Shown here one piece after another: positions 58,515 through 64,000 of a stretch of 64,000 bases of DNA. Origin of the DNA: Nocardia sputorum. GTDB taxonomy: Bacteria > Actinomycetota > Actinomycetes > Mycobacteriales > Mycobacteriaceae. How positions within the stretch are numbered: the stretch's first letter is position 1; each line of letters begins with the position of its first letter. The notes beneath the pieces were generated by a model. The model saw only the letters and a list, made by a program, of their open reading frames with translations, did no database searches and was not told the DNA's origin. Location of the stretch: positions 3,038,001 to 3,102,000 of the forward strand of contig NZ_AP026978.1 in the NCBI RefSeq assembly GCF_027924405.1. Direction: 5' to 3'. The position numbers and the translations under genes were made by a program.

Positions 58515-59678
58515 ATGACCAACAAGGTGCTCGATCGGGTACGGGATCTGCTGCCCGCGATCCGAGAACGAGCGGCCGACGCCGATCTGCAGCGCAGAGT
58601 GCCCGAGCAGAGCATCCGGGAGCTGACCGAGGCGGGGGTGTTCCGCATGCTGCAGCCGTCCCGATTCGGCGGCGACGAATCCTCACCGGTCGCGTTCTAC
58701 GAGGTGATTCGTGCCATCGCCACCGCCTGCCCGTCCACGGCGTGGGTGTCGTCGGTGCTGGGCGCGCACCCGTGGCAGCTGGCGCTGTTCCCGCTGGAAG
58801 CGCAGCAGGACGTGTGGGGCGCCGATCCGGACACGCTGGTGTCGTCGTCGTACGCGCCGACCGGCAGGCTCACCCCCGTCGAGGGCGGCTTCGAGATCAG
58901 CGGTCGCTGGAGCTTCTCCTCCGGGTGCGATCACGCCCGCTGGGCGTTCCTCGGTGCGGTCGTGCCGAACGACGAGGGGGGAGCGGAATACCTGACCGTT
59001 CTGGTGCCGCGCACCGATTACCGGATCGAAGACGTCTGGCACGTGTCGGGGTTGTCCGGCACCGGCAGCAACGACATCGTCATCGAGCACGCGTTCGTGC
59101 CCGCCTACCGGACCTACAGCGCGAGTGAGCAGGCCGAGCTGCGCGGACCCGGTCAGGAGGTCAATACCGCTCCGCTGTATCGCATCTCGTTCGGCGCGGT
59201 GTTCTCCAACACCATCACCGCCCCCATCATCGGCGCCGCGCAAGGCGCGTACGAAGCGCACATCGAGCGCATGCGCGAGCGGGTGCGGATCTCCTATGGC
59301 GGGCAGAAGGCCGCCGAGGATCCGTTCGCGCACGTGCGGGTCGCGCGCGCCGCTTCCGAGATCGACGCGGCCGTGCTGCAGATGGAGCGCAACATCAGCG
59401 AACAGCTGCGCTACGCCGAAGCGGGGGAGGAGATCCCGTTCGAACTGCGAGTGCGCAGCCGGCGCGACCAGGTGCGCGGCACCGAACGCGCCATCGAGGC
59501 CGTCGACCTGCTGTTCGACAACTCGGGCGGTCACTCGATCCGCAAACCCAACCCGATCGAACGGCACTGGCGCGACGCGCACGCCGGCAGCGTGCACGTC
59601 ATCAACGACGTCGAGCGCGCGCTCGTCCTCTACGGCCGGGACGCGTTCGGGCTGCCGGTCACGGATCGGATGATCTGA
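58515..59678 (+). CDS. HsaA-like flavin-dependent monooxygenase (acyl-CoA dehydrogenase fold)
   Basis: A 387-residue flavoprotein very like HsaA, the oxygenase part that hydroxylates the opened steroid A ring. Matching stretches: LTEAGVFRMLQPSRFGG, CPSTAWVSSVLGAHPWQLAL, VSSSYAPTGR, SFSSGCDHARWAFLG, LSGTGSNDIVI and PIERHWRDAHAGSVHVINDV. An HsaA needs a flavin reductase (HsaB), which is not in the window. ATG 58515 is preceded by AGGAGGAC. Its TGA overlaps the next ATG. It could also serve a phenol-type substrate other than the usual 3-HSA. Confidence 0.87.
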   Translation: MTNKVLDRVRDLLPAIRERAADADLQRRVPEQSIRELTEAGVFRMLQPSRFGGDESSPVAFYEVIRAIATACPSTAWVSSVLGAHPWQLALFPLEAQQDVWGADPDTLVSSSYAPTGRLTPVEGGFEISGRWSFSSGCDHARWAFLGAVVPNDEGGAEYLTVLVPRTDYRIEDVWHVSGLSGTGSNDIVIEHAFVPAYRTYSASEQAELRGPGQEVNTAPLYRISFGAVFSNTITAPIIGAAQGAYEAHIERMRERVRISYGGQKAAEDPFAHVRVARAASEIDAAVLQMERNISEQLRYAEAGEEIPFELRVRSRRDQVRGTERAIEAVDLLFDNSGGHSIRKPNPIERHWRDAHAGSVHVINDVERALVLYGRDAFGLPVTDRMI

Positions 59679-60532
59679 TGACGCTCACCGCCGAGAACAC
59701 CACGCGTTGGAGCACGACGGACGGTCTTCGGCTGCGTTACCACGAGGCGGGGTCGGGCGCGCCGCTGGTGTTGTTGCACGGCTCCGGACCGGGCGTCTCG
59801 GGCTGGGCCAATTTCGGCGCGAACCTGCCGGTGCTGGCCGAACGGTTCCGCTGCCTGATCGTGGATCAGCCGGGCTTCGGCGCCAGCGGCCGCCCGGCGG
59901 TGTACGAACGCAACTACCTGCGCATCTCCGCCGACGCGCTGCTCGGACTACTCGACGACCTCGGCCTGGACCGGGTGCACCTGCTGGGCAATTCGATGGG
60001 CGGCGCCGTCGCGACGCTGCTGGCGCTGGAACATCCCGAGCGGGTCGACCGGCTGGTGCTGATGGCGCCCGGCGGCGTCGGGGTGAACGTGCTGGGGCCG
60101 GAACCGTCCGAGGGCATCACGCGGTTGCTGGAGTTCAGCGCCGATCCCACCAGGGAGCGCCTCATGCCGTGGCTGCGCACCATGGTGTCGAATCCCGCGA
60201 CCTTGACCGAGGAACTGGTCGCTGCCCGGCTGGCCGCCGCCGCGGATCCGGACGCCATCGCCGCGCTGCGCGACGCTTACGCGACGTTCGCCGATCCAGC
60301 GCTCGCCGAACCTGTCCCGCTGTGGGCCAGGTTGCGCGGCCTGCGCCCGGAGACGCAGATCCTATGGGGCCGCGACGACCGGGTGACACCGGTGGAGGCG
60401 GCGCTGTTGCCCGCACGCCAGATACCGAATGCCGATCTGCGCGTTTTCGCCCGCTGTGGCCATTGGGTGCAGATCGAGCGCAAGTCGGCGTTCGAACGCG
60501 CCGTCGCCGACTTCCTCACCGGCGGGTTGTGA
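59678..60532 (+). CDS. HsaD/BphD-like meta-cleavage-product hydrolase (alpha/beta-hydrolase)
   Basis: A 284-residue alpha/beta-hydrolase. The oxyanion region is LLHGSGPGVSGWANFGANLP, the nucleophile elbow GNSMGGAVATLLAL (Ser at about residue 108), the acid WGRDDRVTP and the catalytic His CGHWVQIERKSAF. This pattern fits C-C bond hydrolases of meta-cleavage pathways such as HsaD. Start overlaps the HsaA-like stop (TGATG). No ring-cleaving dioxygenase (HsaC) gene is in the window, so the set is incomplete here. Confidence 0.87.
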   Translation: MTLTAENTTRWSTTDGLRLRYHEAGSGAPLVLLHGSGPGVSGWANFGANLPVLAERFRCLIVDQPGFGASGRPAVYERNYLRISADALLGLLDDLGLDRVHLLGNSMGGAVATLLALEHPERVDRLVLMAPGGVGVNVLGPEPSEGITRLLEFSADPTRERLMPWLRTMVSNPATLTEELVAARLAAAADPDAIAALRDAYATFADPALAEPVPLWARLRGLRPETQILWGRDDRVTPVEAALLPARQIPNADLRVFARCGHWVQIERKSAFERAVADFLTGGL

Positions 60533-60548
60533 TCGCGGCCCACGTCGA

Positions 60549-62828
60549 TCACACCTCGTGATCGCGGACCCATCCCGCGATCTGGGTCCGCGAGGTGAAG
60601 CCGAGCTTGGTGAGGATGTGCTCGACGTGGGTCTCGGCGGTGCGCACCGAGATGACCAGGTCCGCGGCGATGCGTTTGTTGCTGTGGCCCGCGGCCACCA
60701 GGCGGGCGACGTCCTTCTCCCGGCGCGTGAGGACGTCCGCCGCCCGCGGCTCGGTCGCGGCGGCCCGCGGCGGCCGCGCAGCCGCGGGCGCGCGCCCGAG
60801 CGCGTAATCGATCGCCTCGCTCAGCGGCAGCGTCGCGCCGCTGTCGAACAGCTCCTGGAACGCTCGCTCGCCCAATGCTTCACGCACACGGCCACGCATC
60901 TTGTCACCCAGCACGCCGGTGATGGCGTGGGCGAGGCGCACCGTACTCCGAGCGAGGATCTCCGCGGCGCCGAGCAGACGTGCGGCGCGTTCGAAGTCGG
61001 CTCGGGCCACCGCCGTCCAAGCCAGTCCTTCGAATCCGGAGGCGAGCCAGACGCACCGGTCGAACAGGCTGAACATCTCGATCGAGCGGGCCAGATAGCC
61101 GGTGGCGGCGTCCTGATCGCCGCGTCGCCAATGGTCCAGGCCCATCGACCACTGCGCCAGCCCGCCGAGCAGAGACGGTCCGCGTTCGGTGGCGACCCGC
61201 AGTAGCCGCTCGGCGAAAGCGGTGGAGCGCGCGTCGGAGAGCACCAGCGCGCACACGAAAGCGAAGGCGAGACTGTCCATCTCCATCGCGTGGTGCCCGC
61301 ATTCGGCGGCCAGGTGCGTCGCCGTCTCGGCCAATTCGAGGGCGCGGGCGGTGTCCCCGTCGTTGAAGGCGAGCAACGCCGAGTCGAGCATCGCCTCCGC
61401 GAGAATGTCGGGCGCGTTGACTTTGCGTGCCAGCGCGACGCATTCGTCCACCAATTGCCGCGCGGACCCGCGATCGGACAGCAGCGCCGCGAGTGAGGCG
61501 GCCGCGGAGAGCCCGCGTGCGCGCAGCTCGGTCGGTTCCTCGAACTTCGCCAGCGCGTCGGTCAGCCAGCGGTAGCCCTCGGTGAGGAAACGGTTGTGCT
61601 CCCAGAACGGCCGCAGCACGGCGGCCATCTCGAGTGCCGACTGCGGTGCGTCGCCGAGGCCGAACTGCAGCGCCGCGCGCAGATTGGCGTGCTCGCGGTT
61701 CAGTTCGCGGAACCAGACCACGTCGTCGGAACTCCAGTACGCGGTCCGGCCGCGCAGCGCCAGCCGCCGATAGTGATCGTGGTGGCGCGCGCGGACCGCG
61801 AGCTCGTCCCCCCGTTCGGTCAGCCGGTCGTGGGCGAACTGGCGGATCGGCTCCAACATCGAGTACCGGCCGACATCACCGTCGTAGCGCAGGCTCAGCA
61901 CCGATTTGTCGACCAGGCCGGTCAACGCGTCGAACAGCGTCCGCGCGCCAGGAGCAGGCAGGCACACGGCTTCGGCGGCGTCGATGTCGAAGCCGCCGGA
62001 GAATACCGACAGCTGCTCCCATAACCGCTGTTCGGCCGGGGTACACAGGTCGTAGCTCCAGCGGATCGCCCCCTCGATGGTCTGCTGCCGCTCGGGCGCC
62101 AGGCGCGGCCCCGCGCTGAGCAGGCCCATGGTGTCGTCGAGCCGGGCGAGGATCTGCTCGGGAGTGAACATCCGGAAGCGCAGGGCGGCCAGTTCCAGCG
62201 CGAGCGGAATACCGTCCAGCCTGCGGCAGATCCCCGCCAATGCGTCCCGGTTCGCGGGGGTGGCCGCGAAACCCGGGTTGGCCGCGCCCGCCCGCTCGGC
62301 GAGCAGTCGCATCGCATCGCTGTCCTCGGCCCTTCCGTCCGGTAGCGGCAAGGGCGCCACGGGCATGACCTGTTCCCCCTGCACACCGAGCACCTCCCGG
62401 CTGGTCGCCAGCACCCGCACCTCGGGAGTGGTGGCGACGATACGGCCGACCAGTTCCGCGCACGCGTCGATCAGGTGCTCACAGTTGTCCAGGATCAGCA
62501 GCAACCGTTTGTCCGCGAGGAACTCGGTCAGCCGCCGCAGGGGCGCCGCCGTGTCGTCGCGCAGCGCCAGCGCCTCCGCGACGCTCACCGTCACCAGGTC
62601 GGGGTCGTGCACGTCGGCCAGTTCGACCAGCCACACCCCGTCCGGGAAAGCGCGCGCGACCGCGACGCCGATCTGGCGGGACAGCCGGGTCTTGCCGACG
62701 CCGCCCGGACCGAGCAGCGTCAGGACCCGTGTCGTGGGCAGCAGACGCTTCGCCGCGGCGAGTTCCTCCTGGCGCCCGACGAAGCTGGTGACCTCGGCAG
62801 GGAGGTTGCCGATGGGACGCCGCGCCAT
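60549..62828 (-). CDS. LuxR-family regulator with NB-ARC-type ATPase and helical repeats
   Basis: A 759-residue signal-transduction ATPase. Near the start are the Walker A site TLLGPGGVGKTRLSRQIG and Walker B-like LLLILDNCEHLIDAC. Residues about 300-680 are helical TPR-like repeats. The LuxR helix-turn-helix is at the end: LTRREKDVARLVAAGHSNKR, IAADLVISVRTAETHVEHIL. ATG 62828 (MARRPIGNLPAEVTSFVGRQ) is chosen. It converges on the HsaD-like gene. Such proteins often control nearby gene sets, so a link to the HsaA/HsaD genes is possible but not shown. Confidence 0.9.
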   Translation of the reverse strand: MARRPIGNLPAEVTSFVGRQEELAAAKRLLPTTRVLTLLGPGGVGKTRLSRQIGVAVARAFPDGVWLVELADVHDPDLVTVSVAEALALRDDTAAPLRRLTEFLADKRLLLILDNCEHLIDACAELVGRIVATTPEVRVLATSREVLGVQGEQVMPVAPLPLPDGRAEDSDAMRLLAERAGAANPGFAATPANRDALAGICRRLDGIPLALELAALRFRMFTPEQILARLDDTMGLLSAGPRLAPERQQTIEGAIRWSYDLCTPAEQRLWEQLSVFSGGFDIDAAEAVCLPAPGARTLFDALTGLVDKSVLSLRYDGDVGRYSMLEPIRQFAHDRLTERGDELAVRARHHDHYRRLALRGRTAYWSSDDVVWFRELNREHANLRAALQFGLGDAPQSALEMAAVLRPFWEHNRFLTEGYRWLTDALAKFEEPTELRARGLSAAASLAALLSDRGSARQLVDECVALARKVNAPDILAEAMLDSALLAFNDGDTARALELAETATHLAAECGHHAMEMDSLAFAFVCALVLSDARSTAFAERLLRVATERGPSLLGGLAQWSMGLDHWRRGDQDAATGYLARSIEMFSLFDRCVWLASGFEGLAWTAVARADFERAARLLGAAEILARSTVRLAHAITGVLGDKMRGRVREALGERAFQELFDSGATLPLSEAIDYALGRAPAAARPPRAAATEPRAADVLTRREKDVARLVAAGHSNKRIAADLVISVRTAETHVEHILTKLGFTSRTQIAGWVRDHEV

Positions 62829-62906
62829 GGGTGTCAACCCTAGGTACCGCACGTGGCGCGCAAGAGCGTTCTGGACAAATTCAACTCCGGTGGGCGTACC
62901 CGCGTG

Positions 62907-62951
62907 GTCCGCCGGCCCGGGGGCTGCGACGGCGTCCCCGGGACAGCGGAC
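62907..62951. terminator. Compound hairpin after ribBA
   Basis: Outer arms GTCCGC (62907-62912) / GCGGAC (62946-62951) and inner arms CCCGGGG (62916-62922) / CCCCGGG (62936-62942) form a stacked hairpin just past the stop of ribBA. Confidence 0.55.
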
Positions 62952-62969
62952 CGATCGAACCGTTGCCGC

Positions 62970-64000
62970 TCATCGGACGGCGACAGCGGTGTCGACCTCG
63001 GTCAACTGGTGGCGCATGCGGTCGCGCTTGGCGCGCAGATAGCGCACGTTGTGCTCGGTCGGGCTGGCCTGCAAGGGGATTCGCCGTTCGACGGCGATGC
63101 CGTATTCGGTCAGGCCCGCCTGTTTGGCCGGGTTGTTGCTGAGCAACCGGACCGACCGCACACTCAGGTCGGCCAGGATCTGCGCCGCGGCGCCGTAGTG
63201 GCGGGCGTCGACGGGCAGCCCGAGCCGCAGGTTCGCGTCGACGGTGTCGGCGCCCCCGTCCTGCAGCTCGTATGCGCGCAATTTGTTCAGCAGTCCGACA
63301 CCGCGTCCCTCTTGGCCGCGCAGGTACACCACGACTCCGCGGCCTTCGGCGGCCACGGCCCGGAGGGCGGCGTCGAGCTGCTCGCCGCAGTCGCAGCGCA
63401 GGGAACCGAACGCGTCACCGGTGAGGCATTCCGAGTGCACCCGGGTCAGCACGTCGTGCTCGCCCGGCGCGCCGAACACCAGCGCGAGATGCTCGGCGTG
63501 GTTCGTCGCGTCCCGATAGCCGATCAGCCGGAACTCGCCGAACGGGGTCGGCAGCCGGGTCTCCACGATCCGGGCGACGCCCGGATCGCGCCGGCGGCGG
63601 TAGTCGACCAGGTCGGCGATGGAGATGATCGGGATGCCGTGGACCCGGGCCATGGTCAGCAGCTCGGGCAGGCGGGCCATCGATCCGTCGTCGCGGACCA
63701 CCTCGGCGATGACACCGGCCGGGCGCAGACCCGCCATCCGCGCCAAGTCGACGGCGGCCTCGGTATGCCCGCGCCGACCGAGGACGCCGCGCGGATGCGC
63801 TCGCAGGGGAAACACGTGCCCCGGGCGGGTGAGATCCCGGGGTGTGGCGGCGGGATCGGCCAGCAGGCGCATGGTGCGCGCCCGGTCGGCGGCCGAGATG
63901 CCGGTGTCCACACCCGCCGCCGCGTCCACCGAGACCGTGTAGGCGGTGCCCTTCGGGTCCTGGTTGACCGCCGTCATCGGCGGCAGTTCCAGGCGGTCCA
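62970..64000 (-). CDS. ribBA: Riboflavin biosynthesis protein RibBA (partial, N-terminus beyond window)
   Basis: Bifunctional enzyme for the first steps of riboflavin synthesis. The frame is open to the right edge and the residues before ATG 63977 (DRLELPP) continue the DHBP-synthase family pattern, so the gene starts outside the window. The visible DHBP part has [40 protein letters not shown] and [14 protein letters not shown]. The GTP cyclohydrolase II half has the Zn site [20 protein letters not shown], then [20 protein letters not shown] and [17 protein letters not shown]. Other rib genes, if clustered, lie to the right. Confidence 0.93.
   Translation of the reverse strand, partial: DRLELPPMTAVNQDPKGTAYTVSVDAAAGVDTGISAADRARTMRLLADPAATPRDLTRPGHVFPLRAHPRGVLGRRGHTEAAVDLARMAGLRPAGVIAEVVRDDGSMARLPELLTMARVHGIPIISIADLVDYRRRRDPGVARIVETRLPTPFGEFRLIGYRDATNHAEHLALVFGAPGEHDVLTRVHSECLTGDAFGSLRCDCGEQLDAALRAVAAEGRGVVVYLRGQEGRGVGLLNKLRAYELQDGGADTVDANLRLGLPVDARHYGAAAQILADLSVRSVRLLSNNPAKQAGLTEYGIAVERRIPLQASPTEHNVRYLRAKRDRMRHQLTEVDTAVAVR

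Overview
The window reads as chromosomal DNA of a GC-rich mycolate-type actinomycete, most likely Nocardia or a close relative. Supporting signs are strong third-position GC, frequent GTG/TTG starts, 1-4 base gene overlaps, an NmtR/CtpJ metal-export pair of mycobacterial type, DUF3556, many FadD/SDR/Baeyer-Villiger genes and steroid-catabolism homologues. No rRNA, tRNA, CRISPR array or intact insertion sequence was seen.

Layout. 0-13.5 kb is mostly housekeeping and stress genes: gnd (6-phosphogluconate dehydrogenase), a divergent ctpJ/nmtR metal efflux locus with an operator, an LLM oxidoreductase behind a promoter with MerR-type geometry, an adenosine-specific kinase, a PP2C phosphatase, a repeat-bearing unknown protein, a decayed acyl-CoA carboxylase beta gene, a lipase-maturation-factor-like membrane protein, an MscS channel and a metallophosphoesterase. 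13.8-16.0 kb holds a three-gene minus-strand cassette: a membrane protein with a Gly/Cys-rich tail, a DUF692/MNIO iron oxidase and a small partner protein. This is a RiPP-like modification unit and the strongest candidate for an unusual system.

16-24.5 kb: a PucR regulator divergent from a FadD - DUF3556 membrane protein - phytoene-desaturase-like operon, then small genes. 24.5-33 kb: a tightly overlapping six-gene minus-strand operon (diiron-like 'metal-dependent hydrolase', 2Fe-2S reductase, aldehyde dehydrogenase, Baeyer-Villiger monooxygenase, SDR, FadD) divergent from a TetR gene. It looks like an oxidative route from a hydrophobic substrate to an acyl-CoA. 34-44.6 kb: a second Baeyer-Villiger gene, four SDRs, an LLM monooxygenase, a KstD steroid dehydrogenase, an I36-type secreted protein, an AraC regulator and several pseudogene scraps. 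44.6-47.8 kb is a lower-GC patch of actinomycete-specific unknowns around an HTH/TPR-like regulator.

47.8-60.5 kb: a FadD ligase, a PPDK-like protein that lacks the PEP/pyruvate domain, two tyrosine phosphatases (one secreted), a protein joining an NAD-epimerase-like domain to a swivelling phosphohistidine domain with no ATP-grasp domain, a KstD-like flavoprotein and HsaA/HsaD-like enzymes. The two incomplete dikinase-like proteins beside steroid-type genes are the second notable oddity. The window closes with a large LuxR-type ATPase regulator and a ribBA gene running off the right edge.

All functional calls come from reading motifs and recalling families; no database search was run.
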